DNA of 64,000 nucleotides from Erythrophleum ivorense (GCA_026724425.1 JAIUCV010000354.1:62001-126000); one strand, 5' to 3'. Shown: positions 1 through 12,718, counted from the stretch's first letter. Notes: generated by a model from the sequence alone, not told the origin. Made by a program: numbers and translations.

Positions 1-634
1 GAATCATTCCCTCCGAAATAGACTATCACCAATAAAGGTTGCAATACAGCATCCTATAAGCCAAAAAAGATCAAAAGCTAATTCTTTTGTACAACTGTGG
101 GAGATCTCTCACACAGGAATCAATACATATAAGAGTGTCAGTCTCACAAAGCCACTCCTTAAAAAAAAACAGAGTAGTGGTACCTTTGGAAACACTTGGT
201 CTAAGACCTTTACGGCAAATCTGGAATTCCAACCAGCGTAACCACGAAGGATTACGTCAGCCTGTGAAATGCATCAATCAAACACACAAAAAAAGGCACC
301 AATTGTATATATTCAATCATTACGTTGTTGACAGTGAATAAACGAAACAAGCACTTCTCAACTTGCGAATACTCAATTGTAATTGCACGATAGATCAGTG
401 GTTTATCAGTTTCTCTAAATCATCGCGGCAGATTCCGGAATTAGTCGAAAATGGGAAAAACTTGGAAATTGGGAGGGAGAAGTAGAAGAAGAAGAAGAAG
501 AAGAAGAAGAAGAAGGCACAAACCGTGCGAGAGTAGATGTCAGCGAGTGAGGCTCCCCAACCACTATCGGCGAAGCTATACTGAACAATTGAAGATCCGA
601 AAAGGACGATTTGAGGTCTTCCTGGTCCGACCAT
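1..634 (-). CDS. GDSL/SGNH esterase, 5' three exons (partial, runs off left edge)
   Basis: Start of a GDSL-type (SGNH hydrolase) esterase like Arabidopsis At2g38180, related to isoamyl-acetate-hydrolysing esterases. Exons on the minus strand: 634-524 (37 codons, ATG at 634), 261-184 (26 codons) and 53 to the window edge. All borders are GT..AG and stay in phase. Exon 1 has the block I motif FGSSIVQ containing the nucleophile Ser. Exon 2 reads RGYAGWNSRF, typical of the family, and exon 3 holds the block III motif VYFGGND with the oxyanion-hole Asn. The catalytic DxxH block lies outside the window. Intron 1 contains an uninterrupted GAA/TTC run near 482-515. A Helitron ends only 95 bp upstream of the ATG, so the promoter has probably been displaced. 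The family is clear; substrate unknown. Confidence 0.88.
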
Positions 635-729
635 GTCTTGTTCCGATTTGATCTTCTTCTCTCGCCGGAAGAATTTTTGCTGCGTCCGATTAATAAAGAT
701 ACAAAAAGGTTTTGTATTTTATTATTTAA

Positions 730-2025
730 CTAGTGTATGACCCGCACACCGTGCAGTGCGAGATTATGTTTTTGTTTTTTTTTTTTTTTCTTCTTTTTGT
801 AATATGTTTTCATTTTAGTGTTAATTTAAGAGTTGTATATTTTTGTATGCTAAAATTGTCAAGTATATTGTTAATTTGAATCTAAATTTTTGTATTAAGT
901 GATTCAAATTTTGATGTTTTAATTAGAATGTCTTTATTTATTAATAATTAAGAAAAAAAAATACAATAACCAAACACATATCCAGACAATAAAAATATTA
1001 CATCATGGTTATGTTATAACTATTATACCAACTTAATCCATAATCTGAATAGTTCCAAACTTTTATACACTCTTGAACAAAATATGTTTGTGGTTCTAGT
1101 TTAATAAAAAATGAAAAATACATTTATGGATAGACTTCAAAATCATGTAGTGACATTATGTAGAACCCGAAACAGAAAAGAATCAAGGAAAGAAGTGTGT
1201 TGTGTTGTCGACAGATGATTCTTTTTCCAACGATAGTAAAATCCTTTGTAAAAACATATGTCCAAAAAAAAAAAATAACCAAACACCTGTCAAAACAGAT
1301 GTCTTCCGTAGAATACTATTGTGCGAATCTTAGTCTTACGAATGAATTGTCTTCCACGTTCCATTTGCTCTTTTTGCTCGTTAATTTTGTTTGCTTATGA
1401 GATTTCAGTTTTTTACTCTCCGAAACCATCATCAATTGCTAAACTCTACGAAATATTTTTTTAGATTGCTTCAATTTAGAGAAGCATGAGAGAAATCGTG
1501 ACAATTCAATTTAGGAAATCTGTAAACTTCAGTGACAACCAGATCTGGAATTCTCAGGCCAGTAAGCAAATTCTCCATATGATCTTCCTACCATGTCGAT
1601 TTTCATTTATCGTTAAAGTGGATTATGGGTTTAATTTGTCTGTGACTTTCATTACAAAAGTATTGGTGTTTTTGTTTTATTTTATTTAGTATCAAAGTTG
1701 CTTCGATTTGGTATTATCGCTAGTTTTTTTTTATTATTCTTTTTGCAGATTTTTAATAGAGAATGTATAAAACGGAAATCTTTGAAAACGGAAATCTTAG
1801 ATTATGGTATTATCTAGAGAATGCATAAAATGGAAATCTACTCTAAAAGGAATTGATTGTTGGTTTAATTGAACCAAACATTGGTTTGATTTAAGTGATA
1901 TTTTAGATTACTAAATTAACCCTCACTAAACCTGTTTCCAAACAGATTATGTTCATAAAGAGATATGGTTTTTTGGTCCAAAAAAAGAGATGTACTTCTC
2001 AATTAATAGTAAAAAAATAAAGAGA
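730..2025 (-). mobile_element. Non-autonomous Helitron, 1.3 kb (same family as 13501-18860)
   Basis: Short Helitron on the minus strand. It begins TCTCTTTA at 2025, preceded by A (complement of 2026), and ends CTAG at 733-730, followed by T. This is the expected A^TC...CTRR^T Helitron structure without target-site duplication. Just inside the CTAG end, around 735-765, are GC-rich complementary arms, as Helitron terminal hairpins have. The element aligns along its length with the outer Helitron at 13501-18860 once the nested insertion there is removed. No Rep/helicase is encoded; the open frame near 1197-1400 is shared with the other copy but resembles no protein I know. Confidence 0.82.
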
Positions 2026-3078
2026 TTAATAATCAGCGCATGCCGAGGGGTTTTATGCCAAAATTCCTTTTTATTCTTAAAAATAATCAAAGAATAAATT
2101 CGTTTTTATTCTTAAAAAAAAAGCAAATCAAAGAATAGATTCCTTTTAATTCTTAAAAAAATCAAAGAATGAATTCCTTTGTACTCTCTCCCATTCATAT
2201 TTTGGTCGAATCTCTCCTAGTAGTCGACAGTTTATTATTTGTTGGTCCAACACACGAGTATTAAACATTATTAGTTGACCGGTTTATTGAAAGTGGTTCA
2301 ACCGCTCCAATAGTTTGAATTTTTTTTAAAACAACAACTTTAGGGATGAGAAAGAGTCCAAGAGAGGTGAGAAAGCTGACCACTAAGCAAGTGTAAACGT
2401 CATCTTGATCAGGTATATGCATAACGCATGCAGTCTTAAAGATAGAAAATGCGTATCTGATGTATATTTGATGCTCGAGGGGTTCCATTTCCAACTCCGA
2501 CTGAATTGCATGGGCTAAAAGATTTCTCCGCTGGTGCCTTTAATTTAATCTCATAAGAATCTTGTTGTTCACTAATCCAGGCTAAGTTCAGATTTCGATG
2601 CTATTTAAACTAATTGTGTGTTGATCTCAACTTAGCTGGATTTGTGATATGTCTAAAAACGATTTGTTATGTGAGGATATTTCCTTAACAAGTAGAACGC
2701 ACTCTTAGAGATCATAATTAACGATCGTTTTTCTACTAGACTAAACCTTCACTGCATGCTATCAAACTTGTTAAAAAGAAGAGATTGGTTTATATGAGAT
2801 GTAAAATGCATGTTGCTTGTTGTTTGTTGTTAGTTCTGTGTTGTGTTCTTCTATCCTTACCAAATTATCCTTTGAAGAAAGATCAACCATTAGTTTTTCT
2901 AAATTTACATAATTTGAAATGAAAACAAATAATTTTCTTCATGCATCTAATAATAAACATCACAATGACTCATTCATATAAAAATACAAATTCAGATTCA
3001 ATTTACTACAAGCTTAAAGGTTTGAAACTCTTCCATCATAATCATCGGCTAGTGAGTGAACGCGTGGGAACCAAACAT
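2026..3078. other. Intergenic, AT-rich, no gene seen
   Basis: Between the Helitron and the SINE I see no coding exon. The only structure is the three-unit tandem repeat at 2063-2172, listed separately. Confidence 0.6.
2063..2180. repeat. Tandem repeat, three units of 34-41 bp
   Basis: Units start at 2063, 2098 and 2139, with a partial fourth at 2173. Each begins ATTCSTTTT and ends with ATCAAAGAAT, differing mainly in the length of an internal A-run. Confidence 0.85.
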
Positions 3079-3337
3079 TTTTTTTTTTTTTTATAACTCA
3101 GGGTAAATCCTAGATTTATGAATGGACCCATGGATAGACCCTCTCTCCGGTTATTCAAATGGGAACGAAACATCTTAACATCAAAACATTATTAACCCGA
3201 TATTTAATAAAGTTTAACACAATTGTATTTGAAATTAGGCTTGTTTGGAGGATCTAGAACAAATTAATATTTATCGGGTACATCGAACTCCTGACCTTGT
3301 GTGTATTCTCATGCTTGTTTCAGCTACTCCACTCTTA
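3079..3337 (-). mobile_element. tRNA-derived SINE
   Basis: A T-run at 3078-3092 is the poly(A) tail of a minus-strand SINE. The opposite end has a tRNA-like head: box A-like GAGTAGCTGAAACAAGC and a box B-like GAGTTCGATGTACC, read on the minus strand. The body next to the tail (TAACTCAGGGTAAATC, ACCCTCTCTCC, TTATTCAAATG) is shared with the SINE at 61164-61411. A possible duplication GAACCAAA flanks it at 3068-3075 and 3338-3345. The 5' end overlaps the tandem duplication that follows, so that border is uncertain. Confidence 0.6.
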
Positions 3338-3621
3338 GAACCAAAATTTAGCCACAACTCCAAAATATTTTTATTCCCATTTTTTGTTATTATATATCTG
3401 ATGAATAACAATACTTTGTATGATTTTAATATTTGCTAAAATTGGTATTTGTATTTTAGCGATTTGGAATAATATTTCAGCTACTCTCTACTCTTAGAAG
3501 GAAAATTTAGCCACAACTCCAAAATATTTCTAGTCCCATTTTTTGTTATTATATACATCTGATAAACAAACAATACTTTATATGGTTTTAATATTTGTAA
3601 TTTAGCGGTTGGAATAATATT
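3324..3621. repeat. Tandem direct duplication, 157-bp unit
   Basis: The segment from 3324 to 3480 is repeated from 3481 to about 3621. Both begin CTACTC, share TTTAGCCACAACTCCAAAAT and both end near TTGGAATAATATT. Differences are scattered substitutions and short indels, so the duplication is not fresh. Confidence 0.8.
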
Positions 3622-6038
3622 GTTACCATCGCCGTGTAATAATAATCCGAATTGAAATTTAGTAGTGGTAATATGCAAGTCATCATTATAGACGACAAAC
3701 AATAATAATTGTTAAGATAAATACCTGCGGGTTTAATTGTCATTTATGATCAGGATCTTTTGCGAGAAGATATGATTCTTTTTCAATAAGAGAAGGTATG
3801 ACTGTGATTTCTTCTAAGAAGATATATCGGTGGTAAATGATATAATATAATAAGTCTCTTGTTCCGTACCGTACATATTAAAGGACCCAACCGTCAAAAG
3901 GTCTGTGACCACGTTAGGCTAGATGCCCTACACCATGCATGTATAACTTGGAATGAAACAATAAAAGAATGTAGGCTCTTTGATACAATACAATCAAACT
4001 TGAAAAATCTTTGAAAACAGACAAAAAAAATATCGTAATATTTTATCCAAGAGAGGTGGGTCGATAACAACATCTTCCACATGCATGTGAGAAGTGCATA
4101 GACGTATCCTCAAGAAGGGCAGCTTCCGGGAAGTTTCCTTTAACGTCAATTACATTTTAAGTTTGTATTTTGTTTTGGCCTGTTTCATCATTGTGACCCC
4201 AAAGCCTTTCGGCCATTGTTGCCCATACGTATATGTTGATGAGCTCAAACAAGAAACCAGTGTAACTTCCGATTTCCGAAATCAACAAAGATTTGTGGGG
4301 CATTTCGAAAGATAATTATGCTGTGTTGTATTCGGACAAGACATATGCGTCTTTCAGCTGTGTTTGCGTCCTTATCTACCCACTTGGGTTCCCTAATTCT
4401 CTAATCTTCGGAAGCATACGTTGAGTGTACTTAGTTATGGCTTATTACGAACCAATAATTTTAATAAATATTGAAATTATGATCGAATTAGATCCTCCGA
4501 CTCAATCATTATCAATAGACGAGGAGAATATACATATAATAGACCCTTAGTTTTATTATCGGAAATTATTTCTCTGTGTACTAGTGGCGCTATAATCTAA
4601 GATCCTCTAGGCCATCCAGTTGGGAAAAAAAGACTAAAAGAGGTAGAATAATGTACATTTGATGGGGATTTATGTGGATGTATAATTTTAGAATCTTTAT
4701 TCAAGAGAAGTCTATGGTACCGTTAGTTTAACTTCTTCACTCCACGATTTCTTGATGTGATCTTTCCAATATCTTCTTATTCTCTCTCTATAAGGGTATG
4801 GATTGGATGATCGGTGTGGTAGTAAAGTCATCAAAATGTGTTAGATAACCCTGTTTTCCATTAGAAAGATATAGAGAAACAATAATATTGTGAAGAAGTA
4901 GTCCCTTTGAGAGCATCCGAAAGACTAGAACGATACAAACAAAAAGTGTTTTAAGTATTTTTTGATATATGTATGTTTATGTATATCTATACTCATTCGA
5001 AGCTACATAGTCATATATACATATACTCGTTTTCTATTTTTAATATCTTGAATCGATGCATCAAGCTATTCTTCTTATTTTTAAATGGTTTCAAATGACT
5101 TTCAGATTGTGTCATTTATCTTTAATCTTTTGGACCACCTCTGATTCTGAAGTGTGATTTTAACAATCGTATTTTTGGAAGAATATGAAATAACATCAGC
5201 TAAAAGTTAACCTTAATCAACAGAGGACAAAAGGTAGCAGCCACTACCCATCTTTTTATCAACTTACCTCCTCGTTAAGTAAAAAAGGCACATGGCAAAA
5301 TCAGCAGCTTCGTTTTCGAACTACACGACACATTTTGGACCCTTAGGATTTCCCCAAAGAACACACTCAGAGCACGTACGTGTTATACCGATGACAATAC
5401 CTTTTTCTCTTCTTATGTGAATTTCATTTCGATACGGAACCGAGTTCTTTTGCTTTAAAGAACAGCTCTTGGGTCACCGACGTAAAGTTGTTACATGGAG
5501 CTTCTTATATGTGAGAAGAGTTTCCGATTTAATATACAAGATAACCGGTTTTGAACTCAATTACAATTCATACTCTAATATAATTGGCCGTCGAACTGTC
5601 AACTGTGATCCGTCTGCCAACTCAATTACAACACGTTTTTTGCTAGTAGTTTAAAATTGGCCGAAGTATTAAAAACTTGCTATAAGTCTTAAAGTGGTAG
5701 TTACCAAATTACCGGAGATTCGATAGCCAGGTGTTACAAATTTAATTTGCACCTATCTACATCTACCGTTTCAGATTTTGTTTCCAAATATAAAAAGGCA
5801 TAAAATCCCGAAAAATTAAATATATATATATCAAAGCGAAACTTCGCGGAAGTTGCCTTTGTGTGGCCCCAAAATATAAAACTAATCAGTATTTAAATCT
5901 GTGACGCCACTCTTTTACAGGCACAACATAAAGAATCAGCCAAGCAAAAATATTTACAACATCAAACCCAAGAGCCCCCCCCCCCCCCCCCCCACACAAA
6001 AAAAAAACATATTCTCATATTTTGAATCTGTTGGAGAA
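3622..6038. promoter_or_regulatory. Intergenic region upstream of CAX1
   Basis: No gene recognised. The part nearest CAX1 should hold its promoter. A TATA-like AATATAAAA lies at about 5873-5881, some 160 bp before the ATG. The leader between them contains a run of 19 C at 5975-5993 followed by A-rich sequence. The assignment of the TATA box rests on position alone. Confidence 0.4.
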
Positions 6039-7212
6039 ATGGCGGGGATCGAACAGTGGTCTGCGGCGGAGAACGGAAGCGGAAACGCAGCCGTGAGCGC
6101 GAAAGGATCGAGCAGAGAACTAAGACATGGAAGAACAGCTCACAACATGTCTTCTTCTTCGTTGAGGAAGAAATCAGACCTCAGAGTGATCCAGAAGGTT
6201 CCTTACAAAGGTCTTAAAGATTTTCTCGCCAATCTCCAAGAAGTTATTCTCGGCACAAAGCTTGCCATTCTTTTTCTTGCCATACCTGCCGCCATTATCG
6301 GCACATACTGTGGCTTCAGTCAGGTATGCTTTCCTCTGTTTCATATAAATACTAATATCCTAAGATTTTTTTCTCAAATTTTTGAAAAAAAACTTTCAAA
6401 ACATTGCCAAAAAGTATCGTTCAAAACACCTAAAATACTTATTTCATATTTCATCTAGATATTGCATAATTTTACGTGTTCGGATATGAAATATCCGTTA
6501 CAATTTATATTCGAAACTGACAGTAAAGCATTAAACAACAATTTAAAAAAAAAATCAAATCAAATTTTTCTAAAAATGTAAGGAATTATTAGTGCATTAA
6601 TGGTGTATATTTTAAGATATTCTGGCATTATTGGCGTGTGTCTAATTAAAACTCACCACTAAATTAGATTTGCAATCATTAATGGTTTTGAAATTAACGA
6701 GTTGGTGTGTATTGCCACGTATTTGTGCACTTATATTATATAAATGATTAACTACCATAAGTAAGTATATACACATACTTAATAAGCTAAATGTGAATAT
6801 TTCAGCCTTGGATATTTGGACTGAGCTTGCTAGGACTCACTCCTTTGGCTGAGCGAGTCAGCTTTCTGACAGAGTAAGTACTCATCCTCATCCGAATATA
6901 CGTTTTCTTATCTAATCCATTTTACATTTTATTATTTGAATTCTTCGCCTTATGAAACTTTCTCTTCGATTAAGACAAGACACAGTTGGCTAAATCTTGT
7001 CTTGATCGAAGAATATAATGTAACGTATGTATCCATCTGTCGTTAACATGTCACGTTTCTTTTGTTCTTCTTTGAACAGATAAAATATAAGTACGTTAAA
7101 TCAATACTTTATCTCGTTTCTCCGTGATTTTTGTATCAATAAATGAAATTTATCTTGATTTGTACTTGATTTGAAATGTTACGCAATATCATTGTAGTTA
7201 GGTCCGATTCCA

Positions 7213-7247
<35 letters not shown>

Positions 7248-9419
7248 TTTTGAAATAAATGGACCAATATTCTTTTGGGATTCGTCATTGCGTGATTGGG
7301 TATCAGCCACCGCACATAGTTATTATCCATCCACTCATATGTCAACGTGACAGCATAGCACAAACTAGTACACCGGGATCTAGAATCATATGATATGCGC
7401 ATAATTATATTGTCGTATTATTCGCAAATATTATTATTTTTTGTGGTAGCTTGATACTATAACATATCTCGTGCATCTTGTGCAGGCAACTAGCTTTCTA
7501 CACCGGTCCTACATGTAACGTCTTCTTGACCAACTATTCGTTTTTATCTCCAAGTTCAATATATAAACAGTTATAACTTATTTCATCTGTAGAAACGTAT
7601 TTATTTTGTGCGATTTGTAACCGCAGTGGGTGGTCTACTGAACGCAACGTGTGGAAACGCGACTGAATTGATAATCGCGATTCTGGCATTGACCAATAAC
7701 AAAGTCGCAGTGGTGAAATACTCGCTGCTTGGTTCGATTTTGTCGAACCTTCTATTGGTTCTCGGGACTTCACTCTTTTGCGGCGGAATCGCTAACCTTC
7801 GAAGAGAGCAGCGGTTTGACCGGGTATGGCTTCTATTTGTACTCTGATTATACCAAAACCAATAATATTTTGGTTGAAATTAAAATAACTGAACCGGAAA
7901 TGGAATAGGTTTGGTACGGTTAGTCTCAACCGGGACTATATTTAAGTGTTAACTTGATTAACAATCAAGTAGTAGTGTGATAGTCAGGTTAACTATGGAA
8001 TCAAGTATTTTTGAACCAACTCGATATTGGATTTGCTGAATCAATTAAAAAAATAATTTTGTGATGTTTTTTTTTGTTCTTGCAGAAACAAGCCGATGTG
8101 AATTTCTTCTTACTCTTAATGGGATTGTTGTGCCATTTGCTGCCAATGTTGTTAGGATACGTGGCACACGAAGACACTCCGGATGCTGTTATCTCCGACA
8201 TGTCACTGAATCTATCACGAGCCAGCAGTATTGTTATGTTGATGGCTTACATCGCATATCTCGTTTTCCAGCTTTGGACTCACCGCCAATTGTTCGACGC
8301 ACAAGATCAGGTACTAAAATACATATACACAACAAAAGAAGTCAAATGTTTCGTGTTCTAAAGGATCTTTAAAACGAAACTTGGTACAGGAAGACGAGTA
8401 TGATGACAGCGTCGAGGAAGAAACCGCTGTGATTGGATTTTGGAGTGGATTTTCCTGGTTGGTTGGGATGACACTCGTCATCGCATTGCTATCGGAGTAT
8501 GTTGTGGCCACAATTGAGGTAAGAAAAAGAAAAAAATTATATTCCGTTAATTTTTATGAGTTTCCAACTCAAAACAAAATCCATAATGAAATAAATATTA
8601 ATAGTCATATGCTTATGTATACAAATAAAACCTAATTGTGGTGTGTTATCTTTGGTTAGAACGCATCGGAAACATGGGGCCTCTCAGTGAGTTTCATAAG
8701 TATCATATTGCTTCCCATCGTTGGAAACGCGGCTGAACACGCTGGAGCCATCATTTTCGCGTTTAAAAACAAGCTCGTGAGTTCCATTTTCGCGTTCAAA
8801 ATGTCTTTGGGAGTTGTAGGTTAAAATGACACAATGCATGAACTCATGGCCATGCAAATAATTTTCAGGACATATCTTTGGGAGTTGCGTTAGGCTCTGC
8901 CACTCAGATTGGCTTATTCGTTGTTCCTTTGACCATTGTCGTGGCGTGGATTCTAGGAATTAAGATGGATCTCAATTTCAATCTCCTCGAAACCGGTTCT
9001 CTTGCTCTTTCCATTATCATCACAGCCTTCACATTACAGGTTCAACATTTTTCAACACCTTACAAAATTATATATATCCTTTGGACGAATGGTTCAAAAT
9101 TTTCAAGTTAATTTAATTGATCAAATATTGTGTTATGTTTTGTGGCTCTTTAGGATGGGACTTCTCACTACATGAAGGGACTGGTTCTCTTGCTTTGCTA
9201 TATCATCATTGCCATTTGTTTCTTCGTCGACAAAATTCCTCAGAGTGAGTTAAATTTCCATATTTCTATACTTATACTACTAGATTGTCAATAATAATTG
9301 CATAACATGATTTTGTGATATAATTGTTGATTTCAGAACAACCAAATGCTATTCACATGGGACTTCAACCGATGAACACTATTGTCTCTGCAATCGGCAA
9401 AAGAGTTTTCTCATCTTAA
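6039..9419 (+). CDS. CAX1: Vacuolar cation/proton exchanger, CAX1-type
   Basis: Tonoplast H+-coupled Ca2+ antiporter that loads cytosolic Ca2+ into the vacuole. Ten exons: 6039-6323, 6806-6873, 7486-7514, 7627-7823, 8086-8310, 8390-8518, 8660-8776, 8869-9039, 9154-9244, 9337-9419. They join in phase to 464 aa, close to the 463 aa of Arabidopsis CAX1. The two alpha-repeat cation-selectivity motifs are visible: GNATELIIAI in exon 4 and GNAAEHAGAI in exon 7. The hydrophilic N-terminus (RELRHGRTAHNMSSSSLRKK) corresponds to the autoinhibitory region of CAX proteins. An acidic stretch EDEYDDSVEEE lies mid-protein between membrane segments. The phrase PYKGLKDFL and the C-terminus NAIHMGLQPMN point to CAX1 rather than its paralogue CAX3. 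No disabling changes seen. Exon 3 is a 29-bp micro-exon. Confidence 0.95.
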
Positions 9420-10493
9420 ATTTGGACCTGTGGGAATGTGTTGAAACAAAAATTTCCAAACCGATACAATGGAGAAGGGAAAAAAAAGCCCAATTTCTTG
9501 ATTCATTTTGAAATATTGAAAACTTGTCAGAGAGATTTCTGAGATTCAGTGAGTGTTTTGCATTCTTCTATGTTGTGGGTCTTGATGAAGATAAGTTTTG
9601 AGCAGTTTTTCTAATGTTTGATGTGTGGGTTTTCGATTGGACTACCGATGGATGACTTAATAGTCCAATGTTGTATTTCATTTTTTATTTTAAGGTTTTT
9701 CATTTCTATGATTAATAATTATTCTGAGCAAGTTAAAATGAAACTGTGAACAAACGGGATATTACTTTTTTTCTTTCTAATGGATCAACAATCAGGCATG
9801 TCAGAATATTCACTGAGGGATGTTTAGAAAGATTGCTTGTTTTTTTGGGTACTACAATGCTCTGAAAACAAAATCAAACCGATTTATATACGGTTTTGGG
9901 TGCTACTTAACCGCATCAAACCGAATTATATACGGTTTTCTTATGGCTTTAATTTTAGGATTACCAACTACTTGTACTGATCATCTCCTACTTCTCTTAA
10001 CCGGACAAAAACAGATCTTTCTGGGCTTTTATGGGTTTCAAATCCAATTAATTAACTATTGGGCTGCTTAGATGTATAACTAACTGTACAACAAAATTAA
10101 AGACCCCGAGTCCTACTAGTTTTTGAATCACACGATATACGAGGCTACTTCATTGGTCTGTCCATTCAAATATCAATCGTCCGATCAGTCATCGCCGTTG
10201 TACATCCAACGGCTCATAATACAAATTCAGTCAATAGGACCTACGTCAATTACATCTATACCCTCCCCTCCAACGCTCCAGCTCCTAAACAAAAAAAAGA
10301 TCACCAGACATTGACAAACAGAACAGTGGCAATTTCGTGAATTTCGACTGAATCAATCTGTGTAAATTTCCTCTTCCTTCTTCTTCTTCAGCATTTTGTT
10401 GTTAAACCTTCTGGTTTTCGTTGTTTCTGGTGCTACGATCGTCAACACTGATCAGCTAAAAGTGATCTCGTACTGAGTCTTAAGAAGAGGTTT
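9420..10493. other. CAX1 3' region and promoter of the CORD-like gene
   Basis: No coding exon seen. The first few hundred bases should be CAX1 3' UTR. From about 10320 the sequence becomes pyrimidine-rich (CTTCCTTCTTCTTCTTC), as is usual in plant 5' leaders, and leads into the ATG at 10494. Confidence 0.5.
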
Positions 10494-12314
10494 ATGGGAA
10501 TGGAGAATGTGATGGCTCGAGATGGCGATGAAGAACTCTCTCTATTCCTGGAGATGCGAAGGCGCGAGAAGATTCAAATCGTTTCTTCTCTTCCAGAACC
10601 TGGTGAGTTTTAATAGAATCTCCCTTTCTCCAAAATTTGCTCTCGATTTCATCGAATCTGAGCTCTCGGAACCTAAATCTAAGAAGCGAATTAGGAAATT
10701 TCATGCTAAAGCTCTGCTTGTCTAATACGATTATACATTTGAACCAGTTCGCGTTTCCATATATTCGTGATTTTGATTTTGGATTCAGTTTTGAGTACTG
10801 TTATAGTTGTTTGCTTAGCTCTTGTAGCTCAGATTTCTACTTTCACGGATTTTTTTGTCGCTGTTACGTTTGCTGCTCATGGTGACTGAAGAAGCTACAA
10901 GAAGTTTGGTTAGCTAATTTTGCTGTTCAATTTTCACAGGATCAAACAGCGTTAGCAAGACTAGCACGAAGAGTTTAGCAAAAAGTTGTGTTCAGCTGCG
11001 TAGGAGCGCAGTTGAAAAGTTTTTGGGCTCTGAGAACAACAAATCAGATTACGAGTGGTACTCCTTTGATTGCTTTTGTTGAAAATGTTGAGATATTTGA
11101 GTGTTATCTGTAGCAGTAGTGTTCGAATGTGAGTCTCTTAAAAAGATGTAGAAGTAAGAATGTTAAACGATATTGTGATCATTTATCAAGCTTGATATAA
11201 TCCTGAGTTTGTAGGTCTCATCTGGTTGATATTTACTGCTGTTAGATAGAATGCAGATGCGTCATTCGATTAGAGTACGACCTTTTCATTGAAATACTCA
11301 TCTAGAGATGATCTGATCTCAGGTTGCTTGCGGCTCCTGAGACGTTAGGTGAGAAAGAAGCGCAAGAGAGCTCCATGGTTAAACTTAATGAGCCTAAAGC
11401 CAGGTCCACTACTGCTCTAAAACCACGGGTGAGAACCGATAGAAAAACTATCTTTGCCATCTTTTTTCTATATGTCTCTGTTTATATTTGCGTACCCCTA
11501 ATGATTGCTTGTGCTGGTTCATGTTAACCTTTTGTTTCCAAGGTCGAAAACATACCGCAAGAACCTGTGACACGGAGCGTCAAGGCTTCCAAGCCAACTC
11601 CGAGATTGAATTCTTCAACTGCTCTTAGCAAACAAGCTAACACCGTTGCGGAACCGAAACCAAGCAGTAAACCGTCAAGACAAGCCACATCACCAACTTC
11701 ACGAGCCACATTACCTTCCACAAAACAAACCAACTCTGCACGGTTATCAATTCCAGATAGTAGAACCTCTTCAGTCAAATCCAATCCACGAGCAACTACT
11801 CTTAACCGTTCAACCTCGGTGGGAAAGTCAGTTCCTAGTTCCAAGTCTGCATCTTTAACCATCCGTGAAATGCCGGCTAGACCTGTCTCAGCCTCAAGAG
11901 GAAGAAGAGCCTACAGTTCTGGTGACAGATCAACGGGACGGTCCAAGATTAGCAATGATGTGAATCCTGTGTTGATGGGGACTCAAATGGTGGAAAGAGT
12001 TGTGAACATGAGGAAAATCCCGCCTCCAAAACAGGATGATAACATGAGCTCAGGCTTCGGGAGAAATCTTTCTAGGTCGTCTCTTGATATGGCCTTAAGG
12101 CACATGGTACGGTTCTTTGATCCCTCTATTTACTAAAGCCTACTTAGTTGCATGTAACTTGCAAAGCTAACTTCTCACAAAAATGTATGTTTCGTTTGTG
12201 CAGAACATAAGGAGTAGCATCACGGGGAATCTGCGGGTAACAAGCGATGCTCCAACAAGCTCTATGGACAAGAACAAGATCAAGAACAAGAACGAGTCAT
12301 CGCCATCCTCTTGA
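10494..12314 (+). CDS. Ser/Arg-rich basic protein, CORD-like (At2g38160 type)
   Basis: Five exons, 10494-10602, 10940-11057, 11323-11428, 11543-12106 and 12204-12314, join in phase to 335 aa. The N-terminus (DEELSLFLEMRRREK) is the conserved head of a plant family of Ser/Pro/Arg-rich proteins. A long basic low-complexity middle (TRSVKASKPTPRLNSS, SRQATSPTSRATLPS) follows, then a conserved C-terminal block (RPVSASRGRR, VNPVLMGTQMVERVVNMRK, SSLDMALRHM). Position and sequence match Arabidopsis At2g38160. From memory that gene belongs to the CORD family, which disorders cortical microtubules during xylem pit formation. The family match is good; the microtubule role is carried over from literature memory and nothing in the sequence proves it. 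Confidence 0.85.
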
Positions 12315-12718
12315 TACCATATACTATATACTCAGCTTTCCAATTATTGAAATTTATGTTAACTTTGGTGGAACACTCTTATGGTAACTACCTATTTTTA
12401 GCACATATAGAAGCTACTAGATTGTATTTCGAACTTGTTTCATTAGAGAATCGCTTCTTAGCAATTTGCAACCATTTGTTGGTATTATATGTTTTGGTAC
12501 TTTTCACAGAATCTCTAGAGAAAGTCATTCAAACCGTACATATCATGAAAAAGTGTTCGCAAAAATAATTAACTAATTCATTAAAGAGTTTGGCAATCCT
12601 ACAAGTTACCTGTATGACAACCAAACTCCCACGTAAGATTGACCTAACAATATTTATAAAATGTAACATATATTTGTATAGTTTAACAGTTTTGTTTTTA
12701 TGTATGGAGATTAAACAA
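12315..12718. repeat. Intergenic; first copy of the glycosyltransferase promoter unit (about 12597-12690)
   Basis: After the CORD-like stop the sequence is 3' UTR and spacer. From about 12597 it resembles the DNA just upstream of the glycosyltransferase at 19205: both read ATGACAACCAAACTCCCACG and later TTTGTATAGTTTAACAGTTTTG. It is a fragment without the coding start. Confidence 0.65.

Noticed and set aside
482..515. GAA repeat read as a poly-Arg protein (451-651)
   Set aside because: It is a microsatellite in intron 1 of the GDSL esterase on the other strand.
1197..1400. ORF conserved between the two Helitron copies (also 18171-18377)
   Set aside because: Conservation is explained by the two copies being one transposon family; substitutions do not favour a protein and no motif is seen.
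7217..7244. T homopolymer in CAX1 intron 2 as another micro-insertion
   Set aside because: No direct repeats flank it.
7136..7402. Minus-strand 88-codon frame inside CAX1 intron 2
   Set aside because: Contains a Lys run from a T homopolymer and lies wholly in an intron; no family resemblance.
8061..8372. Longer plus-strand frame overlapping CAX1 exon 5
   Set aside because: Wrong frame; the CAX frame in the same place gives recognised exchanger sequence.
11524..11862. 112-codon minus-strand frame opposite the CORD-like exon 4
   Set aside because: Mirror of a low-complexity Ser/Arg coding region; no independent signal.
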